Shown one piece after another: positions 34,669 to 46,809 of a DNA stretch of 64,000 bases; position 1 is the stretch's first letter, and every line of letters begins with the position of its first letter. The notes beneath the pieces were generated by a model, which saw only the letters and a program-made list of their open reading frames with translations, had not been told where the DNA came from and did not search any database. Source of the DNA: Paenibacillus plantiphilus (GTDB lineage: Bacteria; Bacillota; Bacilli; Paenibacillales; Paenibacillaceae); contig NZ_CAKMMF010000002.1 in NCBI RefSeq assembly GCF_927798095.1, positions 125,115 through 189,114 of the forward strand, written 5' to 3'. A program made the translations under genes and the position numbers.

Positions 34669-35476
34669 CTGCAAATCCCTTCTTCAGAAAATAGAATAAG
34701 CCAAGTCCCAGAACAAAAACGAATGATGCTCCTAATAGAGCCAGTCCAAACTCAGAAAGATCAAACATTTGTCCTCTAATAAATATATCTCTTGAGAAAT
34801 CAATAATAGGTGCAATAGGATTAATAGACAACAAAAACTGAAACTGTTTCGGTATTATCTCTATTGAATAAAACACGGGAGATAAATAAAATAATACATT
34901 TACCGCAATTCCGGTTATATATGTCAAGTCTCTTAAATATACACCTAACGCTGAAACTACCAATGCAATCCCCGCAGAGAATAATATAACTGGAATGAAA
35001 ACGATTGGGGCAAATATTAATGTCCAGTTCGGAGTATCAAGTAACAATACTTTCCCAATAGCTAAAAGCCCTACAGAAAACATATTGTTCATTGCAGTTG
35101 ATAAGACAATACTTATAGGCAGTATTTCTATTGGCATGACAACTTTTTTTATATAATTGGCGCTTTGTGGCAGTACCGCAACAGCACGATTAATAGACTC
35201 AGCAAATATATTAAAAGGAATCAATGCAGAAAAGATCATAAGCGTATATAGCATATCACCGCTTTCCACATCATTGCCCCACTTCAACTTAAATACAGCA
35301 ACAAATATGAAAGAATATACCGCCAGCATTAGCAGTGGTGAAATAATCGCCCATACAATCCCTAGAGAGGAACCTTTATATCGCTGCAAGAAATCACGCT
35401 TTGTAAATTCTAACAATAAATTTCGAGAATGAGAAAGTGTTAACAATTTTCTTACGAAGAGCTTTGCGTGTCTCAT
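34658..35476 (-). CDS. wzm: ABC-2 type polysaccharide export permease
   Basis: 272 residues with six membrane helices and the N-terminal amphipathic element TKRDFLQRYKGSSLGIVWAIISP typical (in spaced form) of Wzm/TagG-type permeases. VPGLFYFL-type helices end the protein. An AAGGGG ribosome site precedes the ATG. With Wzt it would move undecaprenyl-diphosphate-linked glycan across the membrane. The TagGH teichoic acid exporter is the main alternative, but the long Wzt C-terminus and the glycan genes favour a polysaccharide or S-layer glycan exporter. Confidence 0.88.
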   Translation of the reverse strand: MRHAKLFVRKLLTLSHSRNLLLEFTKRDFLQRYKGSSLGIVWAIISPLLMLAVYSFIFVAVFKLKWGNDVESGDMLYTLMIFSALIPFNIFAESINRAVAVLPQSANYIKKVVMPIEILPISIVLSTAMNNMFSVGLLAIGKVLLLDTPNWTLIFAPIVFIPVILFSAGIALVVSALGVYLRDLTYITGIAVNVLFYLSPVFYSIEIIPKQFQFLLSINPIAPIIDFSRDIFIRGQMFDLSEFGLALLGASFVFVLGLGLFYFLKKGFADVI

Positions 35477-35523
35477 AAAATCCCCTTAAAATTACGAAAT
35501 GAAATGTTTTTGGAAGACAATAC

Positions 35524-36453
35524 TCAAAGAAGCACTTTCCGAGACTTGTTGTAATATATTAAAGTATTTGAAAGTCCGGTTTTCAGGTCAATTTGCGGTG
35601 TCCAACTTAGCATTTGTATCGCGCATGAATTATCCAACTGGCTATCTCGGATATCTCCAGGCCTCTCTTCTTCATAAATAGGAGATAATGAATTTCCGAC
35701 AATCTCCCCTAGAATATTCAACAGTTCATTTAGTGAAACACTCGTATTAGAGCTCACATTAACCGTACCCTGACTTCCTAAACAAAGCGATGCTAAGTTG
35801 GCATTGACTACATCATCTATAAAAATAAAATCGCGAGTTTGATAGCCATCTCCTAAAACAACAGGTCTTTCTCCCCTAGAAATTTTATCAAGAAAAATTG
35901 CAATCACTCCTCCTTCCCCACGAGGGTCTTGTCTAGGCCCATAAACATTTGAATAACGCAGTATTGTATAATCCAATCCATACAATTTATTAAATGATTT
36001 AATATACAATTCAGGCGTATACTTTGTAATTCCGTAGAATGACTCTGGATTTATTGTATGACTCTCTTTAATAGGCAAATATGAAGGCAACCCATACACA
36101 GCTGCAGATGAAGGATAGATAATTTTTCTAACCCCATTATCTACACATCCTTGAAGTATATTCAAAGTTCCCCTAATATTTATCTCCTGATCCAAGAGAG
36201 GTTCCTTTAACGATCTTCCAACACTTACTTGTGCTGCATTGTGGATGACCACCTCTGGTTTGAAGTCACGAAATACTTGTTGCATTTCATCAGCATTAAT
36301 ATCGATCCTGACACATTGATGACCATACTCTAGATTCTTTTCGAGTCCTGTAGAAAAATTATCAACGATTAAAATTTCATGTCCATCTTTCTTGCAGGCA
36401 TCAGCAATATTTGAACCAATAAACCCGGCCCCGCCGGTGATTAATATTCTCAT
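35524..36453 (-). CDS. NAD-dependent sugar-nucleotide epimerase, GalE-like
   Basis: 309-residue extended SDR: GGAGFIGSNIADAC at the start, DNFSTG after strand 2, SSAAVYG and the catalytic YGITK, followed by NVYGPRQDPRGEGGVI and the substrate-side GDGYQTRDFIFIDDV. This is the pattern of UDP-glucose/UDP-GlcNAc 4-epimerases of the GalE/WbpP group. Being between galU and the exporter, it likely converts UDP-glucose to UDP-galactose (or the N-acetyl forms) for the initiating transferase. 7 bases after galU. Confidence 0.82.
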   Translation of the reverse strand: MRILITGGAGFIGSNIADACKKDGHEILIVDNFSTGLEKNLEYGHQCVRIDINADEMQQVFRDFKPEVVIHNAAQVSVGRSLKEPLLDQEINIRGTLNILQGCVDNGVRKIIYPSSAAVYGLPSYLPIKESHTINPESFYGITKYTPELYIKSFNKLYGLDYTILRYSNVYGPRQDPRGEGGVIAIFLDKISRGERPVVLGDGYQTRDFIFIDDVVNANLASLCLGSQGTVNVSSNTSVSLNELLNILGEIVGNSLSPIYEEERPGDIRDSQLDNSCAIQMLSWTPQIDLKTGLSNTLIYYNKSRKVLL

Positions 36454-36459
36454 AAGTAA

Positions 36460-37356
36460 TCAGGTTCTTCCCTTCACAGTTATTTTCTCCTCGGCTTTTA
36501 GGCAAAGCCTCATATATTGAAGCAGTTCTTCTTTCAACTCTTCATGATCCAAAGCAAAATTTAGTGTCGTTTTAATAAAACCCAATTTTTCGCCTACATC
36601 GTAACGAGTCCCATTAAAGTGATAGGCTAAAATTCGTTCATATTCAATTAATTTACTTAAAGCATCCGTTAATTGAATTTCACCGCCAGTACCCTCTTCT
36701 TGATAAGCAAGTATATCCATAATTTTAGGGGTAAGAATGTACCTGCCCATAATTGCTAAGTTTGACGGCGCACTTTCTCTTGAAGGTTTCTCGATTAAGT
36801 TCATAATATTGTATATTTGATTGTTATAATCAACCACATCGACAATTCCATATCTTGACACTTCTTCATTAGGAACAGGCTTAACTCCTACTATAGACGA
36901 CTGATGGATTTCAAAAAGTTGCATCATTTGTTTCAGACAGGGGACTTCCGCTTTTACAATGTCATCACCCAATAAAACAGCGAAAGGTTCATTCCCTATA
37001 AATTTCCTTGCACACCATATAGCATGGCCAAGCCCCTTAGGTTCTTTCTGCCGTATGTAATGTATATCAGCCATGGCTGATGATTTTTGCACTTCACTTA
37101 AAAGTTCGAATTTCCCCTTCTCTCGCAAATTATGTTCCAATTCAAAACTGCTATCGAAATGATCCTCTATAGCGCGCTTCCCTTTCCCTGTTACTATAAT
37201 AATATCTTCAATTCCCGACTCTACAGCTTCTTCTATAATGTATTGAATCGTGGGCTTGTTAACAATTGGCAACATTTCTTTGGGCATCGCTTTAGTCGCT
37301 GGAAGAAACCTAGTGCCGAGACCTGCTGCTGGTATTATCGCTTTTTTTATTTTCAT
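36460..37356 (-). CDS. galU: UTP-glucose-1-phosphate uridylyltransferase
   Basis: Makes UDP-glucose. The N-terminus has [20 protein letters not shown] followed by [20 protein letters not shown], the standard GalU signature, then [10 protein letters not shown] for metal binding and GEIQLTDAL near the substrate site. 298 aa, normal. GGAGG precedes the ATG by 11 bases. It is the first gene of the long minus-strand glycan transcript and is divergent from the ligase gene on the plus strand. Confidence 0.92.
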   Translation of the reverse strand: MKIKKAIIPAAGLGTRFLPATKAMPKEMLPIVNKPTIQYIIEEAVESGIEDIIIVTGKGKRAIEDHFDSSFELEHNLREKGKFELLSEVQKSSAMADIHYIRQKEPKGLGHAIWCARKFIGNEPFAVLLGDDIVKAEVPCLKQMMQLFEIHQSSIVGVKPVPNEEVSRYGIVDVVDYNNQIYNIMNLIEKPSRESAPSNLAIMGRYILTPKIMDILAYQEEGTGGEIQLTDALSKLIEYERILAYHFNGTRYDVGEKLGFIKTTLNFALDHEELKEELLQYMRLCLKAEEKITVKGRT

Positions 37357-37667
37357 ATAAATTAATACCTCCAGTAAATGAGTTTATCGATGGATTTTCG
37401 AACAAAGCCTAATTGTAAACTAGAGATGCTATTATCGGATTTAATGCTATTAATTGATATTTATTAACGCCATTTTACCAAAACTCAAATTTTAATGCTA
37501 TTTTATTAGTCCGCCATTTATTGTGAATCGCTGATATATTAGCTTGTCTTTCTTATATGAGGTAATTATTAGAGCAGACACTATCTAGCTTTAAACTCCC
37601 CACTTTGTTAAAATTATAACTTGTGAGATCCTACAAACGCTATTACCAATTCAAAGGAGCTTTTACT
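37357..37667. other. Divergent intergenic region between galU and the ligase-like gene
   Basis: About 310 very AT-rich bases without a gene. It should hold the promoters of both the minus-strand glycan operon and the plus-strand ligase gene, but no clear -35/-10 pair stands out; a weak one for the plus strand is TTGTCT-N17-TATTAG at about 37544-37572. A 10-base motif (TTAATGCTAT) occurs twice as a direct repeat (37441 and about 37492), which could be a regulatory site. Confidence 0.5.
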
Positions 37668-40130
37668 ATGAAAAAGAAACTCCCGTCGCCTTCACAACTA
37701 AATCGCGACGACAGTAACACATCCCTACTACAATGGGCCATACTAGCCGCAGTCATCCTCTTTATCCTTATCTTCCAGTTTCGAGTAGCGCTATTCAACG
37801 GATTCACTATCGGCAATGGCTTTGCCTTTGGCTTTGAAGCTCCTTTACTTGAAGCCATGATCTACACATTCGCACTTTTGCTTATTGCCGGCATACGGTT
37901 CATTAGCATTTGGAAGTTAAATGACTATAGAGCAATTCTCTCAATGGCTGTATTGTTTCTTCCTATCATGTATCTAACATCCTATTCCAGCGCAGTAACT
38001 GTACACAACGCCAAGATGATGGTGCTCACTCAATTTATGATCGCCACCTTCTTCATAATAGGTTTGTATATAGCTGAGAACAAGCTTCACCGCAACATAA
38101 TAGCTTTGACCATTCAACTATCCGGCTACGCGGTCGTCATCTATGGATTAATGAATCTCTTCGGCCAGGCATATTTCCCTAATGCGATGTGGAAAGCCGA
38201 TGAATCTTTCAGGATGACATCGATATTCCAATATTCCAACACTTATGCTGGTTTTCTCACTGCATTGTTCTTGGCTGGTTTATTCCTGATTATTCACACG
38301 AAACAGTGGCAATGGCGCTTCCTCCATGCCTTTATGCTTGTACCAATCTGGGTTTCTTTCATGCTTACTTATTCTCGGGCTGCTCTATTAGTGGTACCGG
38401 TTCTTGTCCTTGTTATTCTCCCTTTCCTGCGTATTAGCAAGCAATTCACTTATTTAATATACATGTTTCTCGCAATTGTTTCATCTTTGGCTATTTTGAG
38501 TAATATAACTGTAGTTGCGGATAAAATAGCCATCGCGCTTGATTTTGCTTCTGAATTAGGAAATACATTCTCCATTTGGAATGAACAACCGATGCTCGGC
38601 TGGGGGATATTGCTTGGAACATCAATCATAGTCGCAGCGGCCATAACATTCATTCATCCAAGACTGCTGCAATGGCTTAACACGAAAACAACTAGATTTA
38701 ATTCAAATAAGCTCTCTTTCATCATAGTTCCTGCCATCTTCATTATTGTGGGAGTCTTGGCAGCCACACTTATTCTATCGAGCAGTGGGATCAGATCTCT
38801 GTTGCCTGCAAGCATTGCAGACCGAATTACCAATATTAACTTTCAGCAGCACAGTGTATTGGAACGTACAACCTTCTACAAGGATGCTCTCAAAATGTCC
38901 GCTGATTATCCGCTAATTGGAGCAGGCGGCGGAGCTTGGACTCTGTTATATGAAGAGTATCAGAACAATCCTTATAACAGCAGACAGGCACACAGCTACT
39001 TCTTTCAGCTATTAATAGAAATTGGCTGGATCGGCCTCATCCTAATGATTGCATTTCTGATTACGGTCTATTCATTGTTTATTAGATCGTATTTCAAAAA
39101 TCCTGAGCTGCGTGGCGGACATTTATTTTTCTTTATTCTATCAATTTCGATCCTTGCTCACAGTATTATCGACTTCGACATGAGCTACAGCTACCTGGCG
39201 ATAATAGTGTTTCTATCCCTTGGCACAATGCTAGCTCCATATCACAAGAAATTAATTATACCTTCGTTGGAAGCGTTCAAAGAGCGTAAATGGCATCTTG
39301 TCTATCCAATTATACTTTCAGTTCTCGCTATAATCTTGTTACCCTGGGTATACCGTGAATATAATGCTAATCTCTCTTTCCGCCAAGCCATTCATATGGC
39401 TGTGAAGGAGCAGAAACCGCTTGATCAAATCATACCTTTTATTGATCAAGCCATAATTAATTCACCGACTCAACCAGATTTCACGCTCAAGAAAATAAAC
39501 TGGATGAAGCAAGCTTATGAACAGACCGGTGATCCCAAATACCGTCAAGAAACAAAAAAATTAATTGATCAACTGAAACATTTTGAGCCCTACAATCGTT
39601 TTCTATTATTAGAGGAGTATTACTACTACAAATCTGAAAATGATTCCGGCAAGGTATTACAAATTTTAGATGAAGGAATCAAGAAATTTCAATGGGATAT
39701 AAACTTCTATGAAGCAGCGATTATGGAATACTACTTGGCCGGCGAAGCGGATAAAGAAACAAATCCAGAACTCACGGACTCAAAATGGAAGCATTCTCTC
39801 GAATTGTATCAGAACGTCTTGGATCGTACAGAACAGCTCAAGGCTTTGCCAGAAGAACAACTTCAAGGTCGGAATTTCAATGTAACTCTTCTAATAAGAC
39901 AAGCTATTGGACTTATTCATTATTATCATAGAGATTACCCCGAGGCGATTAACCTGCTTAATCAGGACATTGCTGGGGATCTGAATGATCCTAATGTGAG
40001 AATAACAGTCAGATACTATTTAGCTGCCCTTGAAGCAGTCGGACAAAAAGATGACAATTTGTTCACAAAGTTGATTGAAGCCGATGAAAATGAGAGAATA
40101 GCAGTTGAAGACTTATACAAGACTAACTAA
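37668..40130 (+). CDS. O-antigen ligase (Wzy_C)-like membrane protein with C-terminal helical repeats
   Basis: 820 residues from the ATG at 37668 (AAAGGAG 8 bases upstream; the longer frame has no ribosome site). About 12 membrane helices up to residue about 545. The long outer loop and flanking helix carry YSRAALL (cytoplasmic-face Arg) and, near residues 420-440, the segment DYPLIGAGGGAWTLLYEEYQ, then RQAHSYFFQLLIEIGWIGL, where AH-x-y-F is the histidine motif of O-antigen ligases and Wzy_C proteins. The last 280 residues are soluble and TPR-like. WsaB/WsfB-type oligosaccharyl:protein transferases of S-layer systems belong to the same family; its neighbour is an SLH protein. A polymerase (Wzy) role is the alternative. 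Confidence 0.82.
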   Translation: MKKKLPSPSQLNRDDSNTSLLQWAILAAVILFILIFQFRVALFNGFTIGNGFAFGFEAPLLEAMIYTFALLLIAGIRFISIWKLNDYRAILSMAVLFLPIMYLTSYSSAVTVHNAKMMVLTQFMIATFFIIGLYIAENKLHRNIIALTIQLSGYAVVIYGLMNLFGQAYFPNAMWKADESFRMTSIFQYSNTYAGFLTALFLAGLFLIIHTKQWQWRFLHAFMLVPIWVSFMLTYSRAALLVVPVLVLVILPFLRISKQFTYLIYMFLAIVSSLAILSNITVVADKIAIALDFASELGNTFSIWNEQPMLGWGILLGTSIIVAAAITFIHPRLLQWLNTKTTRFNSNKLSFIIVPAIFIIVGVLAATLILSSSGIRSLLPASIADRITNINFQQHSVLERTTFYKDALKMSADYPLIGAGGGAWTLLYEEYQNNPYNSRQAHSYFFQLLIEIGWIGLILMIAFLITVYSLFIRSYFKNPELRGGHLFFFILSISILAHSIIDFDMSYSYLAIIVFLSLGTMLAPYHKKLIIPSLEAFKERKWHLVYPIILSVLAIILLPWVYREYNANLSFRQAIHMAVKEQKPLDQIIPFIDQAIINSPTQPDFTLKKINWMKQAYEQTGDPKYRQETKKLIDQLKHFEPYNRFLLLEEYYYYKSENDSGKVLQILDEGIKKFQWDINFYEAAIMEYYLAGEADKETNPELTDSKWKHSLELYQNVLDRTEQLKALPEEQLQGRNFNVTLLIRQAIGLIHYYHRDYPEAINLLNQDIAGDLNDPNVRITVRYYLAALEAVGQKDDNLFTKLIEADENERIAVEDLYKTN

Positions 40131-40169
40131 CGGAAATTTCTAATTATTTCTAGCGCTATTCGTTCATTG

Positions 40170-40211
40170 TATAATTTAACTCTTTCATTCCTCACTAACC
40201 TGATATATAAT
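40170..40211 (+). promoter_or_regulatory. Two TATAAT boxes upstream of the SLH protein gene
   Basis: Exact TATAAT hexamers at 40170-40175 and 40206-40211 precede the AAAGGAGG ribosome site (40244-40251). The best -35 partners are poor (TTTCTA at 40147, 17 bases before the first). Tandem promoters with strong -10 boxes and strong ribosome sites are common for abundant surface proteins, so at least one is likely functional. Confidence 0.45.
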
Positions 40212-40256
40212 AACTAATCGATAGCATTCTCTATCCTTTCATGAAAGGAGGTGAAA

Positions 40257-41831
40257 ATGAAAATGAAAAAAGTTTTTAAAAGCAAAATTTCAGCACTTAT
40301 CGCAACATTGATGATTGTTTCAGCACTCGTACCGGTTCTTGCATTCGCTGCTAACGCGAATGAGATCAAAGTTAAGATCGATTCGCAAACCGGTAATGTG
40401 ACAGGTTCTGTATATGTAACAGATACTGTGTACAGTGATCTTGGTGGTAATAACGTTATTGTTTATGTATATGGCGAGAATGCTACTACAGCTAGTAGTA
40501 CAATTACTGCTACTTACAATGCAAACGGATATTACACATTCAGTACATCAGTCTCATGTGCTACATACGTGACTCTCACATCATCTGTTGCCGGTCTCAC
40601 TTACGGCGAAATTCGGAACACGAATACTTGCAGTAGTGGTAACAACGGTGGTTATTTCCCTGGTATCGGTAATAACGGCGCTGTAATCGACAACAATGGT
40701 AAAGTAGACGGTAACGGACTGGGCAATCTCTTTGCACAAGATAAGAACCAAACGATCACATCCAAATCCGATGTAGTAACAATTCCTGCAGACGCTTTGA
40801 TCAAAGGTGAGTCTCTGACGCTTAAGCTGGAGGATGGTACTTCCATCACTCTGCCTATCGCTGCACTGAAACTGGAAGAGCAAGCTAAATCCCTTGGGGT
40901 GGAGCTTAAAGATCTGGTGATCCGTGTAGAACTGAAGAAACTTGCTGGTGACGCTGCTAAAGCGGTAACTGATGCTATCTACGGAATCGATGCGAAACCA
41001 CTGGCTACGCCAGTTGATTTCAAAATCGTAGCTGTTGGTAACGGTAAGGAGCAACAAATCAACAACCTTGGAACGTACTTCAAACGTACTCTTCCAGTTG
41101 CTGGTACTGTTGATTCCAAAACGGTAACCGGCGTATTGTACAACCCAGCAACGAAAGAGCTGAGCTTCGTCCCAGCTACGTTCGCAGCTGAGAATGGCAA
41201 TACGATCGCTACCCTTCTCCGCAACAGCACGAGTATCTACTCTGTCATCCAACTGGACTCTGTATCCTTCAAGGATCTGGCGAACCACTGGGCACAGAAA
41301 GATATCGAAACTCTGGCAGCGAAGTTGGTTGTTGAAGGTACGGGCGCTAACAAGTTCGAACCTAGACGCAACATCACTCGCGCTGAGTTCGCGGCACTGA
41401 TCGTCCGTTCACTCGGACTTGATGCTACTGGTACAACATCGAAGTTCTCTGATGTTTCGTCCTCCAAATGGTATGCTGGCGTTGTAGCTGCTGCTGCTGA
41501 AGCTGGTATCATCAAAGGTGACGATAAAGGTAAATTCAATCCGAATGCGAACATCACTCGCAAAGAGCTATCTGCAATGGTAGTTCGTGCAGCTGCATTT
41601 GCAGGTAAAGAAGTTAAACTGACAGATGCGGAAGTATCTGCAGCACTGGCTAACTTTACGGATGCTAGCAACTTGGGCTGGGCAAAAGCGGAAGTCGCTG
41701 CTGCTGTTAAATCCGGTGTTGTTCTTGGCCAATCCGCTACGAAAGTAGCAGGTAACGCTAACGCAAACCGTGCTGAAGCAGCTACAATGGTTATCCGTTT
41801 CCTTGGTAACGTTGGGTTCATCAACAACTAA
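40257..41831 (+). CDS. SLH-domain surface protein, candidate S-layer/glycosylation acceptor
   Basis: About 524 residues. A signal peptide (basic start, hydrophobic core, cleavage near AFA-ANA at residue 32-34) is followed by a Ser/Thr/Tyr/Asn-rich domain (about 35-160) with two cysteines, a central domain of about 170 residues, and three C-terminal SLH motifs (about 336-388, 396-448, 466-518) that bind pyruvylated secondary cell-wall polymer. The TRAE-type anchors read ITRAE, ITRKE and ANRAE, the last degenerate. Codon usage is rich in regular, well-used codons, as in highly expressed genes. The ATG at 40257 is 5 bases after AAAGGAGG; 40263 is possible, and the GTG at 40251 overlaps the ribosome site. 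Confidence 0.88.
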   Translation: MKMKKVFKSKISALIATLMIVSALVPVLAFAANANEIKVKIDSQTGNVTGSVYVTDTVYSDLGGNNVIVYVYGENATTASSTITATYNANGYYTFSTSVSCATYVTLTSSVAGLTYGEIRNTNTCSSGNNGGYFPGIGNNGAVIDNNGKVDGNGLGNLFAQDKNQTITSKSDVVTIPADALIKGESLTLKLEDGTSITLPIAALKLEEQAKSLGVELKDLVIRVELKKLAGDAAKAVTDAIYGIDAKPLATPVDFKIVAVGNGKEQQINNLGTYFKRTLPVAGTVDSKTVTGVLYNPATKELSFVPATFAAENGNTIATLLRNSTSIYSVIQLDSVSFKDLANHWAQKDIETLAAKLVVEGTGANKFEPRRNITRAEFAALIVRSLGLDATGTTSKFSDVSSSKWYAGVVAAAAEAGIIKGDDKGKFNPNANITRKELSAMVVRAAAFAGKEVKLTDAEVSAALANFTDASNLGWAKAEVAAAVKSGVVLGQSATKVAGNANANRAEAATMVIRFLGNVGFINN

Positions 41832-41840
41832 TCCTTCTTA

Positions 41841-41884
41841 GCCAAAAAGAAAGAGCTCCCTTATGGGGGCTCTTTCTTTTTGGC
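41841..41884. terminator. Strong terminator after the SLH protein gene
   Basis: A 16-base perfect stem (GCCAAAAAGAAAGAGC with its complement at 41869-41884) encloses a short loop and includes a T-rich run on the 3' side. It starts 10 bases after the stop codon. By its symmetry it may also act on the opposite strand. Confidence 0.9.
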
Positions 41885-42362
41885 CTGCATATATCATCAG
41901 TTGATCGCATTCAAACAGTGACCCTAATTATAGATCGTTTAAGTAAAAACTTGGCCTAAAGTTGAAGTAACCTCTGACTACGTTGGTGAGGTTCGCTACA
42001 GGGACCGAATAAACTTTTTGATCACTGTTGTTCATGGATTTCCTGATGCTTGGAGTCTATGCTGCGTTGTTTGGGTCTGCAAATATTCCTTGATACTATG
42101 GACATTCTCAGGACTCCGTGTACCGAGAAAACTCCTTGTCACGATCCATTGCTGCGGTTCGGAAGCTTCCTTGCGGGTACTGGCTTGCAGCTGCGCCAAA
42201 AGCGATCTTCATCGAATGTGCGGTGCGGTGCGATCCGGCAATGCATGGAAATACCCACAAGGAATCGTCCTCGTATTTCAACGGTTTGCGACAGATTACT
42301 TCGTGATACAGTATCTACGACTCAGAAACATCGGCCTACCCTATATTCCAATCCATCCATAA
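41885..42362. other. Unassigned DNA between the SLH gene and atpC
   Basis: About 480 bases. Several short open frames of 60-120 codons exist on the plus strand, but none has a ribosome site, a recognisable motif, or the codon use of the neighbours, and they overlap in different frames. I see no gene, tRNA or repeat here. It may be a decayed gene or mobile-element remnant. Confidence 0.4.
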
Positions 42363-42409
42363 CAAAAAGCACCGCCTCTCTCACATCATACATGAGATTG
42401 ACGGTGCTT
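42363..42409 (-). terminator. Terminator of the atp operon
   Basis: On the minus strand AAGCACCG pairs with CGGTGCTT (42402-42409 with about 42367-42374), with a second inner stem TCTCA/TGAGA, followed by TTTTTG. It begins about 15 bases after the atpC stop. Confidence 0.85.
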
Positions 42410-42424
42410 CATTGGTACTAGCTG

Positions 42425-42826
42425 TTACACGCGATGCTTGGCATCCAGACGGTTGATCGCACGCTGCAGTGACATCTCCGCACGGCGGAAATCAAACTCG
42501 TCACGCTTGCCGCTTAGACGCTGCTCAGCACGCTGCTTGGCAGCTTGTGCACGCTCAATGTCAATATCCGCCGGCAGCTCAGCGCTCTCGGCCAGGATAA
42601 CCACCTTGTCCTTACGGACTTCGATGAAACCACCGTTAACAGCAATCACTTGTTCTTTACGATCCTTCTTGATTGTAACAGGCGCGATCTTAAGCGGTGT
42701 TACGAGCGGGATATGATTCGGTAGAATCCCCAGCTCGCCTTCAACGCCCTTAACGATCACCATGCTAACCTGCTCAGCGTATACTTTACGCTCAGGTGTA
42801 ACGATTTCTAATAAAAAGGTGCTCAT
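42425..42826 (-). CDS. atpC: ATP synthase epsilon subunit
   Basis: F1 central-stalk subunit, also an inhibitor of ATP hydrolysis in bacteria. The N-terminal beta-sandwich has the typical LEIVTPERKVY and GELGILPNHIPLVTPL; the C-terminal part is a helical hairpin (ADIDIERAQAAKQRAEQRL and RRAEMSLQRAINRL). 133 aa, normal. Last gene of the operon, 24 bases after atpD. Confidence 0.95.
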   Translation of the reverse strand: MSTFLLEIVTPERKVYAEQVSMVIVKGVEGELGILPNHIPLVTPLKIAPVTIKKDRKEQVIAVNGGFIEVRKDKVVILAESAELPADIDIERAQAAKQRAEQRLSGKRDEFDFRRAEMSLQRAINRLDAKHRV

Positions 42827-42850
42827 GTGGAACCCTCCTGCCTTTCGCTA

Positions 42851-44287
<1,437 letters not shown>

Positions 44288-44316
44288 TTATCGAAAACCG
44301 GTGTAAGTCCGGTCAA

Positions 44317-45177
44317 TTATGACTGTGCATTCGCTCCAGCGACGATCTCGGAAATTTCCTGAGTAATTGCTGCTTGTCTCGCACGGTTGTACGTCAGCGT
44401 CAGGTTATTAATCATCTTCGTCGCATTCTTCGTTGCATTGCCCATTGCTGTCATCCGTGCACCAAATTCACTTGCTTTACCGTCCAGCAGCGCAGAGTAG
44501 ATCAGTGTCTCTGCATATTTCGGCAGCAACACTTCCAGCACTCCCTCAGGAGATGGCTCATACTCATAATTCGCCGCTGCTGTTGAACCGCCTACTTCTT
44601 CAAGCGGCAGCAAACGTTTAGCCGTCGGAATTTGCGTCAGCGCGTTGACGAATTCATTGTAGAACAAGTAAAGCTCATCGTATGCACCCTGCTCAAAGTT
44701 GCCCACTGCAGCGGAAGCAATCGATTTGATATCCGCAAATGATGGGGAATCCGGCAGCCCGGTTACTTCCTCCACGATCGGCATATTACGGCGGCGGAAA
44801 TGATCGCGCCCTTTGCGTCCAATAACGAATAGAACATATTCGTCAGTTGACTTATGCTTTTCTTGAATCATAAGGGTCAGCTTACGAATGATGTTAGCGT
44901 TATAACCGCCTGCAAGTCCGCGATCAGAAGTAATGATCAGATAGCCCGTTTTCTTGATTGGGCGTGATTCCAGCATAGGGTGCTTAACGCCCTTCGTGCC
45001 TGCCGCAATACTCGCAACGACTTCCTTCATCTTCTCCGCATACGGACGAGCAGCTAGTGCAGCTTCCTGTGCGCGTCTCAGACGCGAAGCGGCAACCAGC
45101 TCCATCGCTTTCGTAATCTGCTTCGTATTCTGCTTGCTCTTAATTTCCCGCTTAATGTCGCGCATGTTAGTAGCCAT
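44317..45177 (-). CDS. atpG: ATP synthase gamma subunit
   Basis: Central rotor shaft of F1. The N-terminal helix [20 protein letters not shown] and [13 protein letters not shown] plus the C-terminal helix with [17 protein letters not shown] are the two long helices of the coiled-coil shaft; [18 protein letters not shown] is the family signature. The start at 45177 (ATG followed by ATNMRDIK) has a GGCGGGTG ribosome site. The 27 residues upstream in the longer frame are not part of the family. 286 aa. Confidence 0.95.
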   Translation of the reverse strand: MATNMRDIKREIKSKQNTKQITKAMELVAASRLRRAQEAALAARPYAEKMKEVVASIAAGTKGVKHPMLESRPIKKTGYLIITSDRGLAGGYNANIIRKLTLMIQEKHKSTDEYVLFVIGRKGRDHFRRRNMPIVEEVTGLPDSPSFADIKSIASAAVGNFEQGAYDELYLFYNEFVNALTQIPTAKRLLPLEEVGGSTAAANYEYEPSPEGVLEVLLPKYAETLIYSALLDGKASEFGARMTAMGNATKNATKMINNLTLTYNRARQAAITQEISEIVAGANAQS

Positions 45178-45278
45178 TTGGTTCACCCGCCTTTGTTGCT
45201 TGGCCATGAATGACATCGCCAAAGCCTGGTGTTGTTGCCTATTATAGGAGCTGCGCACGCAGCGCAGCCGTCATATCG

Positions 45279-46799
<1,521 letters not shown>

Positions 46800-46809
46800 T
46801 CACCCCTAT

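Noticed and set aside
33394-35476. TagGH teichoic-acid exporter
   Set aside because: The permease fits either family, but the ATPase has a long C-terminal beta-rich domain of Wzt type and the neighbours are rhamnose and cap-type genes; not fully excluded.
42018-42421. Plus-strand open frames of 62-123 codons overlapping the atp terminator
   Set aside because: No ribosome site, three frames overlap one another, one frame runs through the atpC terminator hairpin, and no family motif is seen.
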